The translations under genes and the position numbers were made by a program. A model generated the notes under the pieces. That model saw only the letters and a program-made list of their open reading frames with translations, had not been told where the DNA came from and searched no databases. From Pirellula sp. (GTDB lineage: Bacteria > Planctomycetota > Planctomycetia > Pirellulales > PNKZ01): a stretch of DNA of 64,000 nucleotides. Where the stretch lies: contig PNKZ01000003.1 in the NCBI GenBank assembly GCA_013822735.1, positions 124,001 through 188,000 of the forward strand. Reading direction: 5' to 3'. The first letter of the stretch is position 1; every line of letters begins with the position of its first letter. Shown here in pieces: positions 46,304 through 54,472 of this stretch.

Positions 46304-47662
46304 TTAGGTACCGCCGCCGATCTTTGGCTCGGGGAGTTTGGTCGGTTCGTAGGCGTGGTCGCGCTTACGCAGGACCTTGGCCTCGAGAATCTTGTCGGCA
46401 GGCGGCAGCGGCGCGGCCGAAGGGGCGCCGTGCGGGTTTTCAGTCCGGTCGCGGCGTTGCAGCTTGGGCAACACGTCGAACCCTTCCACCACGCGGCCGA
46501 ACACCGTGTGCGGAATCTGCTCGATCTTCGGGTTCACCGCTTTGCCGTCGAGGTTGGCCGTCGGGCAGAAGGTGATGAAGAACTGCGAGCCGCCGGAATT
46601 CTTCACGCCCGAGTGAGCCATGCTCAGCGCGCCGCGGAAGTGCAGACGACGATTCTCCTTATCGGTTTCATCGTTGATGAAATAGCCGGGGCCACCGGTG
46701 CCGTTGCCGTTGGGGTCGCCCCCTTGCGCCATGAATTCATGAATCACACGGTGGAACGACACGCCGTTATAAAAACCCTTCTCGACGAGGTTCACGAAAT
46801 TGCCGACCGTTTGCGGCGCTTCGTTCTCAAAAAGTTCCAGCACGATGTCGCCTTCGCTGGTCTTCAAGAGCACGCGCGGCAACGCCTTGGCCGGGTCGGC
46901 GGCGTCCTTGTCTTCCTTCGCGCGGATCTCTAGTTCTTTCTTCCAGAGCGGCTTGTAGGCCGCGATGTTTTGCAAGTAGCCGTCGGCGCGGCCGTCGAGG
47001 GCCGAGCCTTCTTGGGCCGTTTTTAGGTACTTTTCCGCCTTGTCGAAGTCGCACAGGTTAAACGCACACTTGCCGGCCAGGTTGTAAATGCGCTTGTTCT
47101 CGAACTTCGCGTCGATCAGCTTTTCGGCGATCCGCAGTGCGTCTTCATACTGATCGCGCAGGTAGAGCCCGTTGGCGAACGACGCGAGAAACGTCGTGAA
47201 CGCGACCCCCTTCGGGTCTTTAGCCAAGCCGGCTTCTGCGGCCTTTAGCAATTCGGGTTGCAACTTCTCGCCGTCGAGCCGCAGTTGCTTAAACTTGTCT
47301 TGGATCGCGGCGCGCCCTTCCGGCTTCGCCAGTTTGTAGTCGACTTGCGCTTGGAGCATCTGATCGCGCAGGTCGTCCCACTTCTTGAGCAACGCGTCGA
47401 ATTCCGGCGAACCGCTGGTGACGGGCGCCGGCGCGGCCGTGCCGGTCGGGGCGGGTGCACCTAGGCCGGGGCCTACGGCGGCGGGCGGCGTTACCGCAGC
47501 CGGCGGAGTCACGGCTGCGGGAGGCGTCACTGCGGCCGGCGGAGTCGCGGCGGCGGGCGGGGTTGCCGCCGAGGGCGTTTGAGCGTGAGCGGCGGCAGCG
47601 AACAATCCGGCGGCGAGGCCCAATGCGAGCGACGCGGCCGTAAAAGTGAGGCGAGCAAACAT
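46304..47662 (-). CDS. Secreted cyclophilin-type peptidyl-prolyl isomerase with helical repeat region
   Basis: This 452-residue protein starts at the ATG at 47662 (AAGGAA upstream); the signal peptide is at 1-28 (LALGLAAGLFAAAAHAQT). A Pro/Ala repeat (TPPAAV units) spans about 29-67. A helical, TPR-like middle (about 90-240) follows with YLRDQYEDALRIAEKLID and FDKAEKYLKTAQEGS. The cyclophilin domain is at about 268-425: VLLKTSEGDIVLELFENEAP, FHRVIHEFMAQGGDP (active-site Arg and Phe/Gln), GALSMAH and SQFFITFCP. It catalyses cis/trans proline isomerisation, probably for periplasmic folding. It diverges from rsmD. Confidence 0.93.
   Translation of the reverse strand: MFARLTFTAASLALGLAAGLFAAAAHAQTPSAATPPAAATPPAAVTPPAAVTPPAAVTPPAAVGPGLGAPAPTGTAAPAPVTSGSPEFDALLKKWDDLRDQMLQAQVDYKLAKPEGRAAIQDKFKQLRLDGEKLQPELLKAAEAGLAKDPKGVAFTTFLASFANGLYLRDQYEDALRIAEKLIDAKFENKRIYNLAGKCAFNLCDFDKAEKYLKTAQEGSALDGRADGYLQNIAAYKPLWKKELEIRAKEDKDAADPAKALPRVLLKTSEGDIVLELFENEAPQTVGNFVNLVEKGFYNGVSFHRVIHEFMAQGGDPNGNGTGGPGYFINDETDKENRRLHFRGALSMAHSGVKNSGGSQFFITFCPTANLDGKAVNPKIEQIPHTVFGRVVEGFDVLPKLQRRDRTENPHGAPSAAPLPPADKILEAKVLRKRDHAYEPTKLPEPKIGGGT
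47478..47567. repeat. Five tandem 18-base repeats encoding TPPAAV
   Basis: Units start at 47478, 47496, 47514, 47532 and 47550 and are variants of GCGGCCGGCGGAGTCACG. They encode the Pro/Ala linker just after the signal peptide of the cyclophilin. Confidence 0.8.
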
Positions 47663-47933
47663 TCGAGGTTCCTTCCCGACGGAATTCAAGCACGTTACGA
47701 TGGATGCAGCCCTTGCGACGCGCCTTGCGGCCGCGCCGTAACGGTAAGCAAGCCAGCAGGATATTGAATTTTCGCGATTCCCGCAAACGGGCTTCTCGAG
47801 GGCTGCCGGCAGATGCCGACGCGGCAGCGGCCGTCGGCAAGTAGACTAACCTTGAGCCGTGCTGATAGTCGTACGGTGAGTTTCCGCGCGGCGTCCCGTT
47901 CTTGCACCGTCTGCCTAACCCTGGGAGGCCGCG

Positions 47934-48764
47934 TTGGCCCAACGTCATCCGAAGCGGCCACGTCGCCAAGATTCTGAATCCCCGCCCCGCGAACAGCCCG
48001 CCGGCGACGAAGGGGAATGGCTCGACCTCGACTCCGTAGACGCCGACGGGGCCGATGCGGGCGACGGCGGCATTCGCGAAGGGTCGACCCCCGTCGCCCG
48101 TCGCACCGGAAAGTCCGATCCCAAGGACGACGTCGCGGAAGTCGCCGGCATTCGCGTCATCGGCGGCAAGAACCGCGGCCGGAAGCTGACCTACAGCGGC
48201 GATGTTCGTACCAGGCCGATGAAAGATCGCGTCCGCGAGGCGCTTTTCAACCTGCTCGGCAAAGGAGTGGAAGGAACCATCGCGATCGACCTCTTCGCCG
48301 GCACCGGCGCGCTGGGGATTGAAGCCTTGAGCCGAGGGGCGGGCTGGGGCATTTTTCTGGAGAAACATTTCCCGACCTGCCAGTTGATCGAAGCCAACCT
48401 CAAGGCGGTCGGCATGGAAGGGCGCGGGCAGGCGATCGGCGGCGATACGTTCTTGCAACTCCGCATGATGCGCCGCGACGGTCGCACGTTCACGGCGCCC
48501 CCCGACGTGACGAAGCTACCCGTCCCCGTCATCGAGCCGGTCCGTTGGGTGATCTTCTGTTCGCCGCCGTATGAGTTTTACAATTCGCGCGAAGCGGAGA
48601 TGCTCCGGCTGCTCGACGACATGATCGCGCTCGCGCCGCCGGGGAGCGCCATCGTCGTGGAAACCGACGACCGCTTCGATCCCACGAAGCTTCCCGAACC
48701 GGAGCTGTGGGACGTGCGTCGCTATTACCCGGCCGTGGTGATTTGGCGGCAACTGCCGCTGTAG
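47934..48764 (+). CDS. rsmD: RsmD-like 16S rRNA (guanine-N2) methyltransferase
   Basis: This 276-residue protein has an extra acidic, Pro/Arg-rich N-terminal region (1-75) before an RsmD-type SAM methyltransferase. The fold starts at IRVIGGKNRGRKL (RVIGG.wrgrkl is the usual RsmD start) and continues with TRPMKDRVREALFNLL. SAM motif I is IDLFAGTGALGIEAL. The catalytic motif near 206-211 reads FCSPPYEF, where most family members have DPPY/F, so the Asp is Ser. The family methylates G966 of 16S rRNA. The start is TTG at 47934 with GGGAGG at good spacing. It diverges from the cyclophilin gene. Confidence 0.88.
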   Translation: MAQRHPKRPRRQDSESPPREQPAGDEGEWLDLDSVDADGADAGDGGIREGSTPVARRTGKSDPKDDVAEVAGIRVIGGKNRGRKLTYSGDVRTRPMKDRVREALFNLLGKGVEGTIAIDLFAGTGALGIEALSRGAGWGIFLEKHFPTCQLIEANLKAVGMEGRGQAIGGDTFLQLRMMRRDGRTFTAPPDVTKLPVPVIEPVRWVIFCSPPYEFYNSREAEMLRLLDDMIALAPPGSAIVVETDDRFDPTKLPEPELWDVRRYYPAVVIWRQLPL

Positions 48765-48915
48765 CGGTTCGTCGGCTCATATTCGGCTCATAAGCGCGGC
48801 CGATTTCGCCGTTGCCGCGGCTCACGCGCCCCTGGAAATGGCCGGCCGTTCGCGATAGCCTGATAGGTCACTTTTCGGTCTTTGGTCGTGCTCTTTGCAT
48901 TGAAGGTTTGCTCCC

Positions 48916-50130
48916 ATGCCTAGCTGCGTATTGGCTTACTCCGGCGGTCTCGATACTTCCGTCATTCTCGGCTGGCTGCAGGAAGAGGGCTACGAGGTGC
49001 ATGCCGCCTACGTCGACCTCGGGCAACCGTGCGAAGATCGCCAAGCGATTCTCGACAAGGCCAAGAAGTGCGGCGCGAAAACTTCGCGGATCATCGACGC
49101 TCGCGAAGAACTCTGCCGCGACTTCGCCTTCCCCGTGCTGCAATGGCAAGCGAAGTACGAAGGGGTCTACTTGCTCGGCACCTCGATCGCTCGGCCGCTC
49201 ATCTCGAAGGCCTGCCTTGAAGTGGCCCGCGAAGTGAAGGCCGACGCCTACGCGCACGGCGCCACCGGCAAGGGGAACGACCAATGCCGCTTCCAGCTGG
49301 CCGCCGAAGCGCTCGACCCGGGCGTGAAGATCATCGCTCCTTGGCGGATTGAGAAGTTCCGCGAGCTCTTCCCGGGCCGGCAAGCAATGATCGAGTTCTG
49401 CAATGCGCGGAACATCCCCGTGAAGGCGTCGTCGACGAAGCCGTATTCGAGCGACGAGAACTGCCTGCACATCAGCTACGAAGCCGGCAAGCTGGAAGAC
49501 CTGATGGTCAACGGCGTCGAACTGGTCGACTTCGGCATGACCGTGTCGCCGCAAGCCGCGCCGGACAAAGTGGAAACGGTCACGATCACGTTCGAGCAAG
49601 GCGTGCCGGTCACCGTAAACGGCAAGAAGCTTTCGGCGCTGGGCATCGTGGAAGAGCTCAACAAGATCGGCGGTCGCAACGGCGTCGGCCGGATCGACAT
49701 GGTCGAGAACCGCTTCGTCGGCATGAAGAGCCGGGGCGTGTACGAATCGCCCGGCATGACCATTCTTTACGATGCCCATCGCTACATCGAACAACTGACA
49801 ATGGATCGCGACCTGATGCACTTGCGCGATCGGCTGGCTCCGGAAGTCGCCGAAATGGTGTACTACGGCTTCTGGTACCACGCGAAGATGGACGCTTTGC
49901 TTGCCTTCATCAAGGACGCGCAAAAGCATGTGACCGGCGAAGTGAAGCTCGAACTGTATAAGGGGAACATCATCCTCGCCGGGCGCAAGAGCCCGAACAG
50001 CTTGTACGACGAAGGAATCGCCACGATGGAAGGGGGCGGATCGTACAACCAAACCGACGCCGAAGGCTTCCTCCGCATCATGGGTTTGCCGGGCCGCGTG
50101 CAAGGACGCGTAACGCCAAGGAAGTACTAA
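48916..50130 (+). CDS. argG: Argininosuccinate synthase
   Basis: This 404-residue enzyme joins citrulline and aspartate with ATP, giving argininosuccinate in arginine synthesis. The ATP loop AYSGGLDTS is at 7-15; the family signatures GHGATGKGNDQ-type (here AHGATGKGNDQCRF) and APWR are present, and YSSDENCLHISYE matches the citrulline-binding region. Length and all motifs are normal. It stands alone; a double palindrome (50139-50190) follows the stop by 9 bases. Confidence 0.97.
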   Translation: MPSCVLAYSGGLDTSVILGWLQEEGYEVHAAYVDLGQPCEDRQAILDKAKKCGAKTSRIIDAREELCRDFAFPVLQWQAKYEGVYLLGTSIARPLISKACLEVAREVKADAYAHGATGKGNDQCRFQLAAEALDPGVKIIAPWRIEKFRELFPGRQAMIEFCNARNIPVKASSTKPYSSDENCLHISYEAGKLEDLMVNGVELVDFGMTVSPQAAPDKVETVTITFEQGVPVTVNGKKLSALGIVEELNKIGGRNGVGRIDMVENRFVGMKSRGVYESPGMTILYDAHRYIEQLTMDRDLMHLRDRLAPEVAEMVYYGFWYHAKMDALLAFIKDAQKHVTGEVKLELYKGNIILAGRKSPNSLYDEGIATMEGGGSYNQTDAEGFLRIMGLPGRVQGRVTPRKY

Positions 50131-50138
50131 GAAGGGAG

Positions 50139-50190
50139 TTAGCCCCCGGTCGGCGACCGGGGGCGCCCGCCGTCGCCGACGGCGGGCTAA
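50139..50190. repeat. TTAGCCCCCGG palindrome, double hairpin
   Basis: Two adjacent palindromes (CCCCCGGTCGGCGACCGGGGG and a GCCCGCCGTC/GACGGCGGGC pair) are enclosed by TTAGC at the left and GCTAA at the right. The left hairpin is identical to the core at 38630-38658, but here a second unit has been inserted before the closing CTAA. It sits right after argG and probably ends its transcript. Confidence 0.75.
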
Positions 50191-50234
50191 ATGCTCGTGA
50201 AGATCATCGCAACATTCGTCGGAGGCGGTCCGCC

Positions 50235-51848
50235 ATGCTTCGTTGGATTCTCCCTCTCGTCGCGTTGCTCGCCTCGCCAGTTCGCGCCGAAGAGTATTCG
50301 GCCGACGTCGTCGTCTACGGCAGCACGCCGGCAGGGGTTTGTGCGGCGGTCGGTGCCGCGCGCGAAGGGGCGAGCGTGCTGTTGGTCGAGCCGACCGATC
50401 ATGTCGGCGGCGTCAACTCGGGCGGCCTCTCGTTCAGCGACTCCAACCAAACGGTGCGCGCCGCGCTCGGCGGGCTCTTCGCCGAATTTCACGAGCGGAT
50501 GGAAGCCGACTACACGGCCCGCGGCGTGAAGCTTCCGTACAGCACGGCCGTGAAAGATCACGCCAAGTGGACGTATGAGCCGCACGTGGCGATGCGCGTG
50601 ACGCAGGCTTTGCTCGCCGAAGCGAAGATGCAGGTCCTCACGCGAAAGTATTTGAGCGGCGCGAAGGTCGAAGCCGGCCGCATCGTTTCCATCAGCACGA
50701 AAGACGGTTCGACGATCACCGGCAAGACGTTCGTCGATGCGACGTATGAAGGCGACCTGATGGCCGCGGCCGGCGTCAATTGGACGATCGGCCGCGAAGG
50801 ACGCGGCGAATATGACGAATCGCTAGCCGGACGGCAGTATCCGAAGAAGCCGATGGCGATCTCCGGCCTCGACGACGCGGGTAAGCCGTTGCCGCTGATT
50901 ACCGACGTCGAAAACGGTCCAGACGATTCGGGCGACAAGAACGTGATGGTCTACAGCTTCCGGCTTTGCCTTACGGACCAGCCGGAAAACCGCGTCCCCT
51001 TTCCGAAGCCCGCCCACTACGACCCGGCGCGTTTCGAAGCAGTGCGACGTTTCTACTTGAGCGACCCCAAGGCTCCGCTGGCGTGGGATCTCTATCCGCT
51101 GCCCGGCGCGAAGTTCGACGCCAATAACGGCATCGGCAAGCAATTCTCGATGGGGATTGTCGGCGGCGGAAACCGTTGGTGCGAAGCCGATGAAATGGGT
51201 CGCAAAGCCATTTGGGAAGCACACAAGCAATACACGCTCGAACTCTATCACTTCCTTACGACCGACTCGGCCGTGCCGCAACCGCTGCGCGAGCAACTCG
51301 CGAAGCTCGGGCTCTGCAAAGATGAGTTCGCCCCGTACGGGCACTGGTCGCCGCAGCTCTACGTGCGCGAAGGGCGACGGATGCTCGGGGCGTACATGCT
51401 GACGCAGAAGGACATCCTCACCGAGCGCACGAAGCCCGACTCGATCGCCGTTTGTTCTTTCCCGATCGACTCGCACGATTGCCGCCGCGTCGCCCGCGGC
51501 ACGACGAGCGTCGTCAACGAAGGGACGATTTTCCCTAAGCGCATCCGGGGCACGCGACAAGGCCCGGCGTATCAGGTGCCGTATCGCGCGATCACGCCGA
51601 AGCTCGGAGAGTGCGTGAACTTGCTGGTGCCCACGGCATTAGCGGCGACGCACGTGGCGTACTCGTCAGTGCGCGTGGAGCCGTCTTGGATGACGATCGG
51701 CCATAGTGCGGGCATCGCCGCGGCGCTGGCGGCCCGCACCGGAGCGAAGGTGCAGGAACTGCCGTACGCCGCGCTAAGCGAGCGGCTCGTGGCCCAAAAG
51801 CAGGTGCTCGACCACTCGACGACCGTGGGCAAGGTCGAAGTCGAATAG
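50235..51848 (+). CDS. Secreted FAD-dependent oxidoreductase
   Basis: This 537-residue protein has a signal peptide (MLRWILPLVALLASPVRA, 1-18) followed at once by a dinucleotide-binding strand (ADVVVYGSTPAGVCAAV, with LLVEP and GGVNSGGLS). This fits the FAD-dependent oxidoreductase family common in planctomycetes and Bacteroidetes; the GSTPAG loop replaces the usual GxGxxG. The C-terminal part has the matching VPYRAITPK and GHSAGIAAALA segments. The substrate is unknown. An in-frame start further upstream is less likely because the signal peptide begins at 50235. Confidence 0.9.
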   Translation: MLRWILPLVALLASPVRAEEYSADVVVYGSTPAGVCAAVGAAREGASVLLVEPTDHVGGVNSGGLSFSDSNQTVRAALGGLFAEFHERMEADYTARGVKLPYSTAVKDHAKWTYEPHVAMRVTQALLAEAKMQVLTRKYLSGAKVEAGRIVSISTKDGSTITGKTFVDATYEGDLMAAAGVNWTIGREGRGEYDESLAGRQYPKKPMAISGLDDAGKPLPLITDVENGPDDSGDKNVMVYSFRLCLTDQPENRVPFPKPAHYDPARFEAVRRFYLSDPKAPLAWDLYPLPGAKFDANNGIGKQFSMGIVGGGNRWCEADEMGRKAIWEAHKQYTLELYHFLTTDSAVPQPLREQLAKLGLCKDEFAPYGHWSPQLYVREGRRMLGAYMLTQKDILTERTKPDSIAVCSFPIDSHDCRRVARGTTSVVNEGTIFPKRIRGTRQGPAYQVPYRAITPKLGECVNLLVPTALAATHVAYSSVRVEPSWMTIGHSAGIAAALAARTGAKVQELPYAALSERLVAQKQVLDHSTTVGKVEVE

Positions 51849-51930
51849 TTTTCTTCTTCCCGCCGCGCGAACCTTCCGAACAATTTCCGTTCTTAACTAG
51901 CAACCAGCTACTAGCTACCAGCAACTCCCC

Positions 51931-52218
51931 ATGATCTGCCTCAACATCATTCTGAACGTGAAAGACCCGGCCGACATTGAGAAAGTGCGCACGCTGTTGA
52001 TCGAGCAAGGCAAGCTTTCACGGCAAGAGCCGGGGTGCTTGCGATTCGAAGTGTATCACTCGCAGAACGACGCTTCGGTGTTCATTTTGAACGAGCAGTG
52101 GGAATCGCAGGCCGCGGTCGATGCGCATCGTAAGGCGCACGCTTATACCACGGTCTACGCTCCGCAAGTGTTGCCGCTGGTGAATCGCACGCCTCATCCT
52201 TCGACCCTCGTGGAATAA
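51931..52218 (+). CDS. Antibiotic biosynthesis monooxygenase (ABM) domain protein
   Basis: This 95-residue protein is one ABM (dimeric alpha/beta barrel) domain: ILNVKDPADIEKVRTLLIEQ, then EPGCLRFEVYHSQND and VFILNEQWESQAAVDAHRKA. Members such as YgiN act as quinol monooxygenases; others are only structural relatives. The rarD gene begins 9 bases after the stop, so they are probably cotranscribed. The DNA before the ATG (51890-51930) is a run of CTAGC/CAGC words and has no ribosome site. Confidence 0.9.
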   Translation: MICLNIILNVKDPADIEKVRTLLIEQGKLSRQEPGCLRFEVYHSQNDASVFILNEQWESQAAVDAHRKAHAYTTVYAPQVLPLVNRTPHPSTLVE

Positions 52219-52227
52219 GTCAGGGGA

Positions 52228-53187
52228 ATGAATCAACGGAAGCAGCCTGAATCGCTCGCCGGCTCTGAATCGTTAGACGGCGCCGCGGGCTTCGCCTTCG
52301 GCATCGCCGCGTATGGGCTCTGGGGTTTGATTCCGCTCTACTTCCGCTTGCTACGCGCCATTCCGCCGCTCGAGGTGTTGGCGCATCGAGCCGCTTGGGC
52401 TTTCGCGACGCTGGCGATCATCATTCTCTTGCTGCGGCGCGGGCCTGCCGTCGCCGCGGCCTTGCGCAATCGCCGCACTGTGCTGACGCTTGCTTGCAGC
52501 ACGGCGCTCATCGCGGCCAATTGGTTTGCGTATATCTATGCCGTGTCGACCGAGCAAGTCGTGCAGGCCGGGCTCGGCTACTTCATCACGCCGCTGGCGA
52601 ACATGGCGCTCGGCTACCTCGTGCTGGGCGAAAGGTTGCGGCGTTTGCAACTCGCTGCATTGCTGCCGGCGGTGCTCGGCGTGGTGGTGCTCGCCGTGCA
52701 GACCGGCGAGATTCCCTGGATTGCGCTGTCGCTGGCCACGACCTTCTCGCTCTACGGGCTCTTCCGCAAGCTCGCGGCGGCCGATGCGCTCGTCGGTTTG
52801 TTTACGGAGACGATGTTTCTCACGCCGCTCGCACTGGCGTACCTCGGGTACTTGGCGGCCCATGACGTCGCGACGTTCTCCCCCTCCGCCCCGCGCGAAT
52901 GTTGGTTGCTGCTATTGAGCGGGCCGGTGACGACGGGGCCGCTCCTGTGCTTTGCCGCCGCCGCGCGCAGGCTTCGCATGACGACGCTCGGCTTCCTGCA
53001 ATTCTTGGCGCCGACGCTGCAAGTGCTGGTTGCCGTGTTCGTGTTCGACGAACCGTTTAAGGTCGCGTACCGCACGGCGTTTCCGCTCATTTGGCTCGCC
53101 GTCGTGCTCTACGTCTACGATGCGGTCGCCCACAACCGCCGCCGCCCGCGCGAGACCGAAATCGTGATGCCGCTGGAAGATATCTGA
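52228..53187 (+). CDS. rarD: RarD-type EamA transporter
   Basis: This 319-residue membrane protein has about ten transmembrane helices. The family opening GFAFGIAAYGLWGLIPLYFRLL, LEVLAHRAAWAF, ANWFAYIYAVSTEQVVQAGLGYFITPL and the terminal LGFLQFLAPTLQ are typical of RarD (positions about 21-300; segments given in parts). The family exports unknown metabolites; E. coli RarD was named for chloramphenicol sensitivity. It follows the ABM gene by 9 bases. A Lys/Arg-rich tail follows the last helix. Confidence 0.94.
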   Translation: MNQRKQPESLAGSESLDGAAGFAFGIAAYGLWGLIPLYFRLLRAIPPLEVLAHRAAWAFATLAIIILLLRRGPAVAAALRNRRTVLTLACSTALIAANWFAYIYAVSTEQVVQAGLGYFITPLANMALGYLVLGERLRRLQLAALLPAVLGVVVLAVQTGEIPWIALSLATTFSLYGLFRKLAAADALVGLFTETMFLTPLALAYLGYLAAHDVATFSPSAPRECWLLLLSGPVTTGPLLCFAAAARRLRMTTLGFLQFLAPTLQVLVAVFVFDEPFKVAYRTAFPLIWLAVVLYVYDAVAHNRRRPRETEIVMPLEDI

Positions 53188-53204
53188 GCGGGTCTTCGGA
53201 GATT

Positions 53205-53297
53205 GCGCGCCAAGACGCGAAGACGCAAAGGAGCGCAAGGAGGACTACATGCCCTCTTCACTCGGCTCCTTCTTGGCGTCTTTGCGCCTTGGCGCGC
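53205..53297. repeat. Imperfect inverted repeat of the CGCCAAGACGC type
   Basis: GCGCGCCAAG at 53205-53214 pairs with CTTGGCGCGC at 53288-53297, and the inner words CGCAAAG/CTTTGCG extend the match with bulges. The right arm overlaps the last codons of the 53245-53808 gene, so that protein's C-terminus (PRRKDAKK) is repeat-derived. Confidence 0.65.
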
Positions 53298-53808
53298 ACT
53301 CTGCTCCTGATGGTCGGGACGCTAAGCGTATCGCTACGAGTACCGCACACACCGCGAGTCCGATGATCCGTGTCATCGGCGGACCGAACAGCACCACGGC
53401 GTTCAAGGCCATGAAGATCAGAAAGCCGTGCATCGCGTAATTGTAGCCGGCGGCCCGACGACGGTAGCTATGCGGACGCGCGAGCAGCCAAAGCGCGTCG
53501 ACCGTCCAGAGGAGCGTCAACGCGTAGTTGAAGTAGAGCCCGCCGCCCCAATCCAGGCCGATGGTCTCGGCCGTACGTCGGGCCGTATGTTCGTAGGCCG
53601 CCCTGTGGCTCCACGCGTGCAACAGGTCGAAAGCGCACGCCACGTGCAGGAGGTAAATCGCGCAAGCGGCGACGTACAACTTTTCCCAGAGCGGACGCTC
53701 GACAGGCTTGCTAGATCGCGACCAGCGACAACCGAGCGCCGCGGCATAGCAGGCCATCGCCGCACGCGCGGTCCAGCGAACGATGTCATCATTCGTCTCC
53801 CACGTCAT
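53245..53808 (-). CDS. Multi-pass membrane protein of unknown function
   Basis: This 187-residue protein starts at the ATG at 53808, preceded by AAGGAG at 9-base spacing; an ATG at 53832 is in frame but lacks this. Hydrophobic helices lie near 15-30, 40-65, 85-108, 120-145 and 145-165. Between them are histidines (HVAC, LLHAWSHRAAYEHT) that could bind haem or metal; this is inference. The charged tail (PRRKDAKKEPSEEGM) comes from an inserted repeat. No family is recognised. It converges with rarD. Confidence 0.75.
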   Translation of the reverse strand: MTWETNDDIVRWTARAAMACYAAALGCRWSRSSKPVERPLWEKLYVAACAIYLLHVACAFDLLHAWSHRAAYEHTARRTAETIGLDWGGGLYFNYALTLLWTVDALWLLARPHSYRRRAAGYNYAMHGFLIFMALNAVVLFGPPMTRIIGLAVCAVLVAIRLASRPSGAECAPRRKDAKKEPSEEGM

Positions 53809-53847
53809 GCTCGAAAACTCCTTGCCGAGCATCAGAGCGGAAAACGA

Positions 53848-53878
53848 AAACGCTCGGCCAAAATGGGGCCGAGCGTTT
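53848..53878. terminator. Bidirectional-looking hairpin
   Basis: AAACGCTCGGCC (53848-53859) pairs exactly with GGCCGAGCGTTT (53867-53878), loop AAAATGG. It lies 36 bases beyond the stop of the minus-strand gene ending at 53914 and should end it. Confidence 0.75.
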
Positions 53879-53913
53879 ACGAAAACCGCGGGTTGCGATG
53901 CGCCCGATGCGGT

Positions 53914-54183
53914 TTAGTCGAACTTCCGGACGTCGGTCTTCGGCAGCAAGTACGACGGCATCATCCGCGAATAGCGAACCGGTGCGTAGTAGTAGCGGAC
54001 CGGAGCAGTCGACGGTTGCACCGACATGCTGCGAACGCCGGTCGAGGCAGGCGCCGAGACTTGAGCGTCGGGCGAAGGACCTTGGCCGCGCAGGGCGACG
54101 TTCGGTTGGCAAGGACCGGCGGCTTGGGCGTCGACGGCCAGGGCGAACAGCACAGCAAACGAAAGCGATGCGAACTTCTTCAT
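53914..54183 (-). CDS. Small secreted protein of unknown function
   Basis: This 89-residue protein has a standard signal peptide (MKKFASLSFAVLFALAVDAQA, 1-20/21) and a mature part of about 68 residues, with one Cys (GPCQPNVAL), a Ser/Thr/Pro-rich middle and a Tyr-rich end (VRYYYAPVRYSRMMPSYLL). The ATG at 54183 follows CGGGAGG. No known family is seen. The Tyr/Met-rich tail may be an assembly or adhesive segment; this is a guess. Confidence 0.75.
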   Translation of the reverse strand: MKKFASLSFAVLFALAVDAQAAGPCQPNVALRGQGPSPDAQVSAPASTGVRSMSVQPSTAPVRYYYAPVRYSRMMPSYLLPKTDVRKFD

Positions 54184-54472
54184 GGGGCGTACCTCCCGAA
54201 GGATAACGGCACATCGTGAGCCGGTTCGACGCCGAGCCGAGGTTCACGACCTTGGGCTGCCGCGGGTCGAGGAGAAACGAAAAATTCCTCCTGACGCATC
54301 CTCATTTTACGGCGTTCATTCATCGAATACTCATGCGCAAGTGATGAAATCGCTGTAAGGTGGGGCAATCGGGAAAGTTGGGACGCCGTTTAGGCGGCCA
54401 GATCTCGATTTGGCCGATCGATCCGCAACGTCCACCACATCCGTGCAAATTCGGCTTCAGCATCGCGCGCCG

